Assembly (NCBI GenBank): GCA_003551785.1
Contig: PUNP01000356.1
Span: 1-5,448, forward strand
Source: Candidatus Brocadiaceae bacterium
GTDB lineage: Bacteria > Planctomycetota > Brocadiia > SM23-32
DNA length: 5,448 nucleotides
Reading direction: 5' to 3'
Position numbers and translations under genes: made by a program. The notes under the pieces were generated by a model that saw only the letters and a program-made list of their open reading frames with translations, was not told the DNA's origin and searched no databases. Position 1 is the first letter of the stretch. Every line of letters starts with the position of its first letter. Positions 1-5,448 of the stretch are shown here, in pieces.

Positions 1-213
1 ACCCTGCGGGCGCGTCTTCAGCGGCGCATCTGCGGCAAAAGTCTGCACTTGCAGTATAAGAATACAGCGGCGTTTGACATTTGCCACAGATGCACCACTG
101 AAAACGCGTGAAATATGCAGGATACCACTTTGGACGTCGCACAATAATTGTCCAATCCAACCATTGGACCGGACATCTGCATGAGCAAGGCGGCTCATTT
201 CCCTCACTCTCAT
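1..213 (-). CDS. Possible N-terminal part of a prepilin-like protein (partial, runs off the left edge)
   Basis: From an ATG at 211-213 the minus strand is open for 71 codons to the left edge. The product is basic and alanine/arginine-rich, with stretches such as MRVREMSRLAHADVRSNGW at the start and LQVQTFAADAPLKTRPQG at the edge. From memory, unverified, stretches like this occur as annotated N-terminal extensions before the prepilin segment FTLIELLVVIAIIAIL in Lentisphaerota; if that holds, the prepilin signal lies just outside the window. No good Shine-Dalgarno precedes the ATG (GAG at 9 bases; a second ATG lies at 196-198). Another minus-strand frame and a plus-strand frame are also open over much of this stretch. 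The region may therefore be a repeated non-coding element, with the true prepilin start further left. Confidence 0.28.
   Translation of the reverse strand, partial: MRVREMSRLAHADVRSNGWIGQLLCDVQSGILHISRVFSGASVANVKRRCILILQVQTFAADAPLKTRPQG
150..169. repeat. Perfect 7-bp hairpin GTCCAAT/ATTGGAC
   Basis: GTCCAAT (150-156) and ATTGGAC (163-169) are perfect inverted arms around a six-base loop. Neither strand shows a clear U-tract after it. It could be an operator-like palindrome or part of a larger RNA fold with the repeats at 177-217. Confidence 0.4.
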
Positions 214-217
214 GCAG
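177..217. repeat. Nested, mutually exclusive inverted repeats
   Basis: CTGCATGAG (177-185) pairs perfectly with CTCATGCAG (209-217), nine base pairs around a 23-base loop. Part of the same left arm, ATGAGC (181-186), can instead pair with GCTCAT (193-198), six base pairs around six bases. The two structures cannot form together. A T-rich run follows on the plus strand (231-241), but no plus-strand gene is seen. On the minus strand the structure overlaps the start of the possible left-edge gene. Confidence 0.5.
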
Positions 218-275
218 CCGTTCTCGTCTTTCCTTTTTTTTAATTTGAAAATCATCTGTCTTGACGACTTCCTTA

Positions 276-300
276 CTACGGCCCGCCGCCAGCGGGGTAG
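276..300 (-). terminator. Strong hairpin just after the M14 gene, without a U-tract
   Basis: The 25-base segment reads as CTAC-CCCGC-loop-GCGGG-CC-GTAG on the minus strand: nine base pairs, a two-base bulge and a five-base loop, starting 17 bases after the TAA of the carboxypeptidase gene. The position and GC-rich stem suggest transcript termination or 3'-end protection. The sequence that follows (TAAGGAAGTC) lacks the usual run of U, so it is not a textbook intrinsic terminator. Confidence 0.4.
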
Positions 301-317
301 CTATCGGACTTCTCGTT

Positions 318-2240
318 TTACCGATTTTCCGGCTCAGAACTGACCAAAAATTCCTTACATGCTTTGACTATCTGCGGGCCGAGACGTTCGAGGTGATTTT
401 GGGTGACGGCCCTTGTTATGCCCGAACGGTCCCGGTAAGTCATCTGGCTGAATTCCACACAGAGCGCCGTTATGCCCTGCATCACGGATAAAGCATAAGC
501 AAAAGTCCCTTCTTTCAACGTCCCGAATCGGGCGTCACGGCTGCTGATTTCCGCATGAGCGTCCAGTGCATAGAGAAATTTCTTCTGTCCATCAAACCAA
601 CGGGGCGGCAGCGGGTATTCATTGCAATTTTCATCGATAGCCAGTACCGTATGGTTCTTCCAGATACCTCCGGCGTGCAGGTCAAGTGCAAGATCAATGC
701 TCTTTCCGTCATTTGTCCATTCGCGTAAAAACGACATTAAACCGGCAACCTCCGGCTGATCGGCGTCGGCCCAGTCACGGTTCGTATTGATGCCGTTCAT
801 GTTGGCGCCGCTTCCCCCATGGAAACTGCCATCGGAATTCACGATCGGCACAAAAAGGAAGACGGTCTTCCGCAGCAGATCGGATATGTCACCCGAAGAA
901 AGCGGGCATTCCGCATCAACTTCCGTTATCCCCGCCAGATATCTTGACGCCACGTCGAGCACACGCCCCGGCGACTGTTCGGCCGGCGAATGCTGTCCGG
1001 CCTGCATATAAACCACCTTTTTATCCCGGTCGGGAATGCCGGGGTCGGTCAGCTTGAAAAGCCTTATAGGGCGTCCTTCGACCGAACGTGCCGGTATCAC
1101 AACCTCGACCAGATCGCTGCTTTTCAGATCGTTTTCAAGCAGGTCAATATCGTCAATAGTGTAAGGTATGAACGTACACAGCCAGGCGGGAAATTTTTTA
1201 AACTCGTGCGTAAATGAATAGTATCCGCCGAAAGGGCTGCCCCGGTCGCAGCGGTAATAGCCGTTAGAAATGCGCTGCCAACGTTTTCTGTCGTAACTGA
1301 CAAACATGCTGCACAGCATACTTGAGCCGCCCGGCACCGGGAGGACGGTCAAGTCCGTTTTTTTGCCGACGGCACTCTCCTCTCCCTCCACCTGCGTGTA
1401 GAACCAGTAATTTCCGCTGCCACGGTAGGGTTTGCAGCCGAGAACAATATCATTTTTATCTCGCAGAACGGGATAAAAGACGCTGCCGGCCGGGAAGTCG
1501 CATGAAAACCGCAAATTGTCGGGAGATTGCTGGCCCAGAAGGGGGAATTCATTGTTGAGTTTGGCGCGACCGGTCAGGGCGGCGCTGGAGACGGCGCCGT
1601 TGAGCGGGTATTCTCCGCTGCGGTCCGAACCTATCCGCAGCGATGCCGATTTTTCGCTGATCTGCGGCTTGTCGAACCCTCGCAGCCGTCCGACCAGTCT
1701 CGGGAAGCGCTCGCCGTAGGGGGTGCAGTAAAGATGTACCCGGGAATAGTCCCGGATATACGGCTGACCGGTGCAGCAATGATTGCGGAATGCCGCCGCC
1801 ACATGCAGCCACCTGCCGGCAGTCAGTCCGTCCGCCATCTGTATCGAGGTCAACCGCCGGCTTTCCCCGAGGTCGTCATACCAGATAAATTCGAGTTCGA
1901 GGTGGTCGTTGATCCACAGCCGCCATGCGATGCCCTCTTCACCGGAGAGTTCCGCGATGGTCTGGCAGCCACGCGGCGAATTCTGAAGCGCTATCCAGGA
2001 CTCAAAGGTGAACTCCTGGGTGTGGAGGGAGGGATGATCTTTGACAGTTATATGGTGTTCCCCGCTGAATACGGGGGCTTCCAACCCCCACGGGGTTTTT
2101 AAACGTTCATCGCGTGCGTGGTCGGGGAGTCCGGCCTGCAAGGCATGGGGTGACCGGAACAGGCATGGGTCGGAAGCGGCCAGCGGCCACAGAGCGATCA
2201 ACTGTTGATCCCCCCGCATTTTTTCGATATTATTTTTCAT
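318..2240 (-). CDS. LamG-like domain fused to a cytosolic-carboxypeptidase-type M14 zinc carboxypeptidase
   Basis: The 640-residue product has three parts. Residues about 13-228 form a LamG-like jelly roll (starting LIALWPL, with FTFESWIAL at 77-85, AGRWLHVAAAF at 141-151 and LRIGSDRSGEYPLNGAVSSA at 201-220). Residues about 240-378 match the N-domain of cytosolic carboxypeptidases (NYWFYTQVEG at 277-286, W321, FPAWLCTFIPYT at 350-361). Residues about 385-635 are the M14 catalytic domain: first zinc motif GQHSPAE (415-421), PIVNSDG (465-471), substrate-binding NTNRDW (485-490), third zinc ligand H522 in DLH, and catalytic Glu E596 in CVEFSQ. It should cleave a C-terminal residue or an amide-linked group; the substrate is unknown. 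No signal peptide is seen although LamG domains are usually extracellular. It follows the GH78 gene by 61 bases with no terminator between, so they likely form an operon. The ATG at 2238-2240 lacks a recognisable Shine-Dalgarno; an in-frame stop lies about 24 bases upstream. Confidence 0.88.
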   Translation of the reverse strand: MKNNIEKMRGDQQLIALWPLAASDPCLFRSPHALQAGLPDHARDERLKTPWGLEAPVFSGEHHITVKDHPSLHTQEFTFESWIALQNSPRGCQTIAELSGEEGIAWRLWINDHLELEFIWYDDLGESRRLTSIQMADGLTAGRWLHVAAAFRNHCCTGQPYIRDYSRVHLYCTPYGERFPRLVGRLRGFDKPQISEKSASLRIGSDRSGEYPLNGAVSSAALTGRAKLNNEFPLLGQQSPDNLRFSCDFPAGSVFYPVLRDKNDIVLGCKPYRGSGNYWFYTQVEGEESAVGKKTDLTVLPVPGGSSMLCSMFVSYDRKRWQRISNGYYRCDRGSPFGGYYSFTHEFKKFPAWLCTFIPYTIDDIDLLENDLKSSDLVEVVIPARSVEGRPIRLFKLTDPGIPDRDKKVVYMQAGQHSPAEQSPGRVLDVASRYLAGITEVDAECPLSSGDISDLLRKTVFLFVPIVNSDGSFHGGSGANMNGINTNRDWADADQPEVAGLMSFLREWTNDGKSIDLALDLHAGGIWKNHTVLAIDENCNEYPLPPRWFDGQKKFLYALDAHAEISSRDARFGTLKEGTFAYALSVMQGITALCVEFSQMTYRDRSGITRAVTQNHLERLGPQIVKACKEFLVSSEPENR

Positions 2241-2301
2241 GGGTATTTGATCATTCTGTTGAACATGGAGTCAAATGACGTGGTTAAAGCTGAGATTGCA
2301 G

Positions 2302-4872
2302 TTATTGCAAGGGGCATGTGACACTATAGGATGATTTGCCTTTCATTTCTGTCAACCAGCCGGGTTGTCCAGAAGGACGTATTATGGATTCAGAAATTTC
2401 CTTTTTCGACCCGTTGATGGAGATGGAAGACGGCTTCTCTATCTGGTTGAGAATGAGTTTGACAGGACGTCCATCCGGAACCAGCAGTCGATACGTGATC
2501 ATTTCATCACTCTTTGTGTACTCCATGGTAAAATCGCCATCCGGCCCCGGCTGTACACCTTTTAAATACTTGAGATTTCCGGGATTGGGAGCAAACATCA
2601 CATTTTTAAAGCCTGGGTCACCTGGTTTTATGCCGCACAATTCCTGGAGGAAGGCGGTGGGGATGCCCAAACCTGCACCCTGAGCAACAGATCTGCTGTT
2701 TCTGCATCGCCATGAACCGGTGGTGCGCTCACCGTATAAACACCACGTTTCCGGCCACGTATCGAGGTCCTGTCTGTCAAGGTTATCCAGACGCTGATGG
2801 ATCCACCTTAAACCGAGATCCGTCCTCCCCTGATGAAAAAAAGCCGCAGGCAGGTAATGCCAAGCAGGGCTGGCCTGACCAAATTCCTCTTGATGTCTAT
2901 CCCAATAATCCAGTGCATTATGTATTTTTTCCGGTAATGCCAGCTCCCATAGGGCCACCAGGCTGAGGCCCTGTTCACTGATGTGCGTTTGGCGTTGGCC
3001 GTCAATAACAGCATCCACAAAAACACCGCGTTTATCATCATACCAGTCAGTAATGGCTGCTTTTGTCCTCTCAGCCGACTGCTGCCACCGGCCAGGATGA
3101 AGTCCGAGCTCGTCGGCAAGATACCCTACACGATGGAAAACCTCTGCAGTCATCGCCTGGAGGGGCAGAAAAAACTCCGCCCTCTGCATGTGCGCCCAAT
3201 CAAACCAAATATTGTAAGGGGGCAGTTTCATTCGCCCCCGGTCGTCAAGACAACTTTCCACGAGAGTCATGAATTTTTGAACACTGTCCCACATGGATTC
3301 CACAAGCGTGAGATCGCCAAAAAGCTGATAATGCTCATAGAGACGCAGCGGTAAGGACAAAGAATGATCAAAAAGGGATTGTCTGTCGTCATCGTGGCCC
3401 GGGTAACTGTATCTGTAATGTCCTGTTGCATGCTGACCTTCCCGTGCTTGAGCAAAATATCTCCTTATAAGTGCCGAATCCCCATAATTATTCCATATCG
3501 AAGGGAGAATACCGGAACAATCGCCGAGATATTGCCTCCTTTCGCGTGAGGCATTATCCATTGTTCTGTCGACCACGTTCAAGGTAGTTGTTCGTCGAAC
3601 AATATCAAAAGCTTTCGCAACAGATCTGTCGTCGGCTGTCACCTGACCTCGTTGTACAAAATGGTTTTCAACATGCTCCGCCCAGACTCCTTTAATTTTG
3701 ACTTCCCCAATGAGGTTGCGAAAAGTCAACTGCATGTAGCGGAAATGCCGCCAGTCATGGGTTTGCCAGCTTTGTGGGCCCGGCCGCATGATATAATGAT
3801 CAGCCATAGCTGTTCGACGGGAGACATAAGGAACAACTCGCCCTTCCTCGAGTTTATAGGCATAACCAATGTCAATTTGGCCGCCTTCGGCTTCCAGTTC
3901 AAACCCAGGTCTGGCATTGATCAACTGCCCAAAATCAAGAATGACAGAAACATTTTGCAGTCCGTCGAACGTATCATAAGATTCCTGAGGCGACGAATTC
4001 CGGACGATTGTCACCCCATCTCCCGAACATAAGTTCTCGACTTGTTTGCATGTTGCTTTTGAAAAAGGGCTGATTTTTTCAAGACTCATACGAATGGCCG
4101 TATCATGCGGACTGGCTTCACGACGCTGGAGGACTTCACCCGTCTTGAATATCCTTACCGGATAATGTTTGGTCCGTTTCAAGGGCCGCGTTTCTGACGG
4201 AATAAGGTTGACCCAGGGAAAAAATCTTGCCTGCGGCTGTGGCGCCCCCCAAAGAGGCGCCTGTTTTTTTATGCAGGGAATGGCAAAGGTCCATTCTTTA
4301 TCCTGGAATCCCGCTTTACGCCATCCAATGGGGTCTGCTTCAGCGTTATAGAATTCCGGCCACATTGAATCCCCCAACGGCAAGCCTGAAGGTTTAAGAT
4401 ATGCACTGCTATGCCATGCTTTCCATTTCTCGTCGGTGGCAGCAACATTTCTACCTTCTATATCCAGTTGGCAGAGAACACCGCAGGTCTCCGCATGGGC
4501 TGTCATGGCAGCTCGCCCCGAATCGTGATAGCACCTCAGTGCTATACAATTATTACCTGGTTTTAAAAAATCTGTCACCATATACGTTTGGTATCTCTTG
4601 AACCTTGGATCCGAAATTGGGGGGCCGTATCCCACGATTTTATCATTGATCCAGCATGTCGCTTCCCGTTCTGCGGCCAGATACAGAAAAGCCTGGCCGG
4701 CTGTTTCAGCAAGAGAGAATTCAAAACGGAAATACACAAAATTATGTTCGCCGCTATTGGCCGAAGGACACCATATCCACTTTGCCTGCCATTGGCCGGG
4801 GGCGGGGTAGGGTTCGGCTTGGTCAGAGAGAAATAAACGATTCATCACTATGTCCTGGGTTTTAAGATTCAT
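2302..4872 (-). CDS. GH78 alpha-L-rhamnosidase-like glycoside hydrolase, cytoplasmic
   Basis: The 856-residue product is predicted to remove terminal alpha-L-rhamnose (or a related sugar) from glycosides by an inverting mechanism. Visible layout: an N-terminal beta-sandwich opening with KWIW (31-34) and running to about 140; a second beta domain with DFGQLINARPGFELEAEGG (313-331), typical of Bac_rhamnosid proteins; an (alpha/alpha)6 barrel at about 410-750; and a C-terminal beta-sandwich at about 755-856. The acid motif DNASRERRQYLGD (439-451) supplies D439, E444 and D451 with standard GH78 spacing, E444 being the likely general acid. WPETW (706-710) supplies E708 as likely general base, 264 residues later, close to known enzymes. 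No signal peptide is present. The start is ambiguous: the ATG at 4870-4872 has only GGAAG 10 bases upstream, while the in-frame ATG at 4843-4845 (Met10) has AGGA at 7 bases and may be the true start. An in-frame TAA at 4891-4893 rules out extension. Family is sure; the exact sugar is not. Confidence 0.92.
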   Translation of the reverse strand: MNLKTQDIVMNRLFLSDQAEPYPAPGQWQAKWIWCPSANSGEHNFVYFRFEFSLAETAGQAFLYLAAEREATCWINDKIVGYGPPISDPRFKRYQTYMVTDFLKPGNNCIALRCYHDSGRAAMTAHAETCGVLCQLDIEGRNVAATDEKWKAWHSSAYLKPSGLPLGDSMWPEFYNAEADPIGWRKAGFQDKEWTFAIPCIKKQAPLWGAPQPQARFFPWVNLIPSETRPLKRTKHYPVRIFKTGEVLQRREASPHDTAIRMSLEKISPFSKATCKQVENLCSGDGVTIVRNSSPQESYDTFDGLQNVSVILDFGQLINARPGFELEAEGGQIDIGYAYKLEEGRVVPYVSRRTAMADHYIMRPGPQSWQTHDWRHFRYMQLTFRNLIGEVKIKGVWAEHVENHFVQRGQVTADDRSVAKAFDIVRRTTTLNVVDRTMDNASRERRQYLGDCSGILPSIWNNYGDSALIRRYFAQAREGQHATGHYRYSYPGHDDDRQSLFDHSLSLPLRLYEHYQLFGDLTLVESMWDSVQKFMTLVESCLDDRGRMKLPPYNIWFDWAHMQRAEFFLPLQAMTAEVFHRVGYLADELGLHPGRWQQSAERTKAAITDWYDDKRGVFVDAVIDGQRQTHISEQGLSLVALWELALPEKIHNALDYWDRHQEEFGQASPAWHYLPAAFFHQGRTDLGLRWIHQRLDNLDRQDLDTWPETWCLYGERTTGSWRCRNSRSVAQGAGLGIPTAFLQELCGIKPGDPGFKNVMFAPNPGNLKYLKGVQPGPDGDFTMEYTKSDEMITYRLLVPDGRPVKLILNQIEKPSSISINGSKKEISESIIRPSGQPGWLTEMKGKSSYSVTCPLQ

Positions 4873-4887
4873 AAAAACAATTCTTCC

Positions 4888-4893
4888 ATTTTA
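4888..4893 (-). promoter_or_regulatory. Weak -10-like hexamer TAAAAT upstream of the GH78 gene
   Basis: TAAAAT matches TATAAT at five of six positions, but the hexamer 17 bases upstream (TGGAAT) matches TTGACA at only three. A transcript from here would start about 8 bases before the upstream GH78 ATG, which would favour initiation at the internal ATG with its own Shine-Dalgarno (4843-4845). Confidence 0.15.
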
Positions 4894-4962
4894 GTCTATA
4901 TTGGTTTTGAATTCCATTACCATTCGTTGGCAGTTCAGCAGCAACCAGCAACAAACAACCAC
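4891..4962 (-). CDS. Possible 23-residue leader peptide upstream of the GH78 gene
   Basis: On the minus strand AGAGGAG (4971-4977) lies 8 bases before a GTG at 4960-4962, the best Shine-Dalgarno and spacing seen in this window. The frame encodes MVVCCWLLLNCQRMVMEFK plus four more residues and ends in TAA at 4891-4893, 18 bases before the upstream ATG of the GH78 gene. The first half is hydrophobic (VVCCWLLL), the second half polar. It could be a leader ORF that controls or couples translation of the GH78 gene, or a chance frame behind a purine-rich stretch. At this length composition gives no proof of coding. Confidence 0.3.
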   Translation of the reverse strand: MVVCCWLLLNCQRMVMEFKTNID

Positions 4963-5032
4963 TTTTCCGGCTCCTCTTTTTTTACTTTTATGACTTCGTG
5001 ACGCCGAATGATGCGTTAAGCCGTTTGCCCGG

Positions 5033-5056
5033 AGTCATGCAGTCATGGAGTCAATC
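5033..5056. repeat. Three-copy 8-base tandem repeat AGTCATGN
   Basis: AGTCATGC (5033-5040), AGTCATGG (5041-5048) and the degenerate AGTCAATC (5049-5056) follow one another without a gap, and a further AGTCATGG lies at 5142-5149, where the stub gene ends. The repeats are about 160-185 bases upstream of the GH78 start. They could be a regulator binding array or replication slippage; nothing in the sequence decides this. Confidence 0.45.
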
Positions 5057-5143
5057 ATAAATCAAATATTGTCGTTTGCCGGCTCGATGTCCCGACTACC
5101 ACTGGAGGCTTGTGAGTAAAGCGGGCTAGTGAGGGCTGTCCAG

Positions 5144-5242
5144 TCATGGCACGGGCATGGATTCATAAGAATTCTCACCAATATCTCGCGGCGGCCATGA
5201 ATCCGGCAATTCAATTCCGTTATACAATTTCTCAGTCATCAT
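5144..5242 (-). pseudogene. 5' stub of a 'LYNGI..LP..WPPR..PMPVP' beta-propeller family protein, cut after 32 codons
   Basis: The reading frame starts with two ATGs at 5240-5242 and 5237-5239, directly after the TGA of the upstream gene (TGA-ATG junction, suggesting coupled translation; no good Shine-Dalgarno). It encodes 32 residues, including LYNGIELPDSWPPRDIG and SYESMPVP, then a TGA at 5144-5146. This closely resembles, from memory, the first residues of a large PVC-group family of several hundred residues (GH32/GH43-like five-bladed propeller proteins). In those proteins 'MPVPYL' is followed by 'VIPIDVGRQLFVDDFLIE'. None of that continuation appears in any minus-strand frame of the next 270 bases, so the gene is cut off rather than frameshifted. 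The break lies at or just after the CCA codon at 5147-5149. Whether the cause was deletion, or insertion of the DNA carrying the two downstream genes, cannot be told from this window. A real 32-residue peptide is possible but less likely. Confidence 0.6.
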
Positions 5243-5448
5243 TCAGGTTTTTTTCTTAAAGAGTTTGGAGTGGTTGTCAATACCGTATTCTTTGTTTTCA
5301 CCGGTGACCGGCCAGCGCTTCTTAACTTCCGGATCATTAACATAAGTTCGCAGCGCCTCGGGATCGGCCATACGCCCGACCGCACCGCGCATGCGAGGGT
5401 CCTGAACACCGGTGTCGCTCTGGTACAAGGCGATTCCCTGAGCGCCCG
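5243..5448 (-). CDS. C-terminal end of an unrecognised protein, possibly a TIM-barrel enzyme (partial)
   Basis: Only the last 67 residues are inside the window; the gene enters from the right edge and no start codon is visible. The frame is open from the edge to a TGA at 5243-5245. The fragment begins GAQGIALYQSDTGVQDP and ends in a lysine-rich tail, NHSKLFKKKT. A short hydrophobic strand (GIALYQSD) followed by a helix with charged residues (DPEALRTYVNDPEVKKRW) is what the last beta/alpha unit of a TIM-barrel hydrolase looks like, but I cannot assign a family. The TGA is directly followed by the ATG of the stub gene, so the two were probably translationally coupled. Its direction matches the GH78 and M14 genes, so it belongs to the same cluster of likely carbohydrate-processing genes. 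That it is coding is fairly sure; the TIM-barrel reading is inference. Confidence 0.6.
   Translation of the reverse strand, partial: GAQGIALYQSDTGVQDPRMRGAVGRMADPEALRTYVNDPEVKKRWPVTGENKEYGIDNHSKLFKKKT

Larger units (their letters stand above)
1..317. other. Left-edge region with no confirmed gene
   Basis: This stretch downstream of the M14 gene holds the hairpin at 276-300, a T-rich run (231-241 on the plus strand), the inverted repeats at 177-217 and 150-169, and the uncertain open frame at 1-213. I see no tRNA-like fold, no insertion-sequence end and no established gene. Confidence 0.5.
4873..5143. other. 271-base intergenic region between the stub and the GH78 gene
   Basis: No long coding frame is visible here. 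It holds a three-unit 8-base tandem repeat (5033-5056), two copies of CGTTTGCC (5022-5029 and 5073-5080), a T-run at 4977-4983 on the plus strand, a low-complexity CAGCAAC-type stretch (about 4937-4960), and a possible leader ORF (4891-4962). The promoter of the GH78/M14 pair should lie here if the pair is transcribed separately from the genes to its right. I found no convincing -35/-10 pair. Confidence 0.6.

Noticed and set aside
1..111. Plus-strand frame open from the left edge to a TGA at 109-111
   Set aside because: It is short, ends quickly, runs against all other genes and has no recognised domain; it is treated as part of the multi-frame-open region.
1..367. Minus-strand Cys-rich frame resembling a zinc ribbon (CGKC...CRRC)
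   Set aside because: The frame has no ATG and no usable GTG or TTG before the tryptophan-rich middle, it overlaps the M14 C-terminus, and it competes with another open frame, so it is not called as a gene.
1527..2102. A 191-codon plus-strand open frame inside the M14 gene
   Set aside because: It lies antisense to a gene with clear LamG domain signatures in the GC-rich part of that gene and shows no recognisable motif; it is a shadow of the real frame.
2264..2274. CATGGAGTCAA occurs both here, between the two main genes, and at 5044-5054
   Set aside because: An 11-base match between two places in 5.4 kb is expected a few times by chance, and the flanks do not match.
2241..2301. Search for a terminator or separate promoter between the GH78 and M14 genes
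   Set aside because: Only TGCA-ATAAC-TGCA overlapping the stop region is seen, with no stable stem or T-run, so the genes are left as one likely operon.
5026..5056. TTGACT on the minus strand as a possible -35 box
   Set aside because: No -10-like hexamer lies 16-18 bases downstream (the sequence there is GC-rich).
1..5448. tRNA, rRNA, CRISPR arrays, transposase genes and insertion-sequence ends
   Set aside because: None was seen: no spaced direct-repeat array, no cloverleaf-like fold, and no transposase motifs in any frame.

Overview
The window looks like accessory carbohydrate-metabolism DNA from a member of the Planctomycetota/Verrucomicrobiota/Lentisphaerota (PVC) group, most likely a Lentisphaerota (Victivallis-like) bacterium. 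This rests on gene content: a GH78 rhamnosidase-like enzyme, a LamG-fused M14 carboxypeptidase, and the start of a 'LYNGI..LP..WPPR....PMPVP' family protein that I associate with that group. The phylum is an inference from memory, not a search result.

Every gene I can support is on the minus strand, so transcription runs right to left. At the right edge (5243-5448) is the C-terminal end of a protein that enters from outside the window; it resembles the last strand and helix of a TIM barrel. Its TGA is directly followed by the ATG of what should be a long beta-propeller-type protein. That gene stops after 32 codons (5144-5242), just where the family sequence normally continues, so it is read as a 5' stub of a broken gene. 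A 271-base non-coding stretch follows (4873-5143). It holds short tandem repeats and a possible 23-residue leader ORF with the best Shine-Dalgarno sequence in the window.

The two intact genes are next. The first (2302-4872) encodes an 856-residue GH78 alpha-L-rhamnosidase-like protein with its catalytic acids in place. After a 61-base gap comes a 640-residue protein (318-2240) with a LamG-like jelly roll, a cytosolic-carboxypeptidase-type N-domain and an M14 zinc carboxypeptidase domain. Neither has a signal peptide, so both probably act in the cytoplasm. They probably form an operon that removes a deoxy-sugar and an amino acid or acyl group from an imported glycoconjugate; the substrate is not visible from sequence.

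The left 317 bases hold a strong hairpin 17 bases after the carboxypeptidase stop, two further inverted repeats, and a 71-codon open frame running off the left edge. That frame may be the start of a prepilin-like gene, but the region is open in several frames and may instead be a repeated intergenic element. I see no tRNA, rRNA, CRISPR array or insertion sequence.
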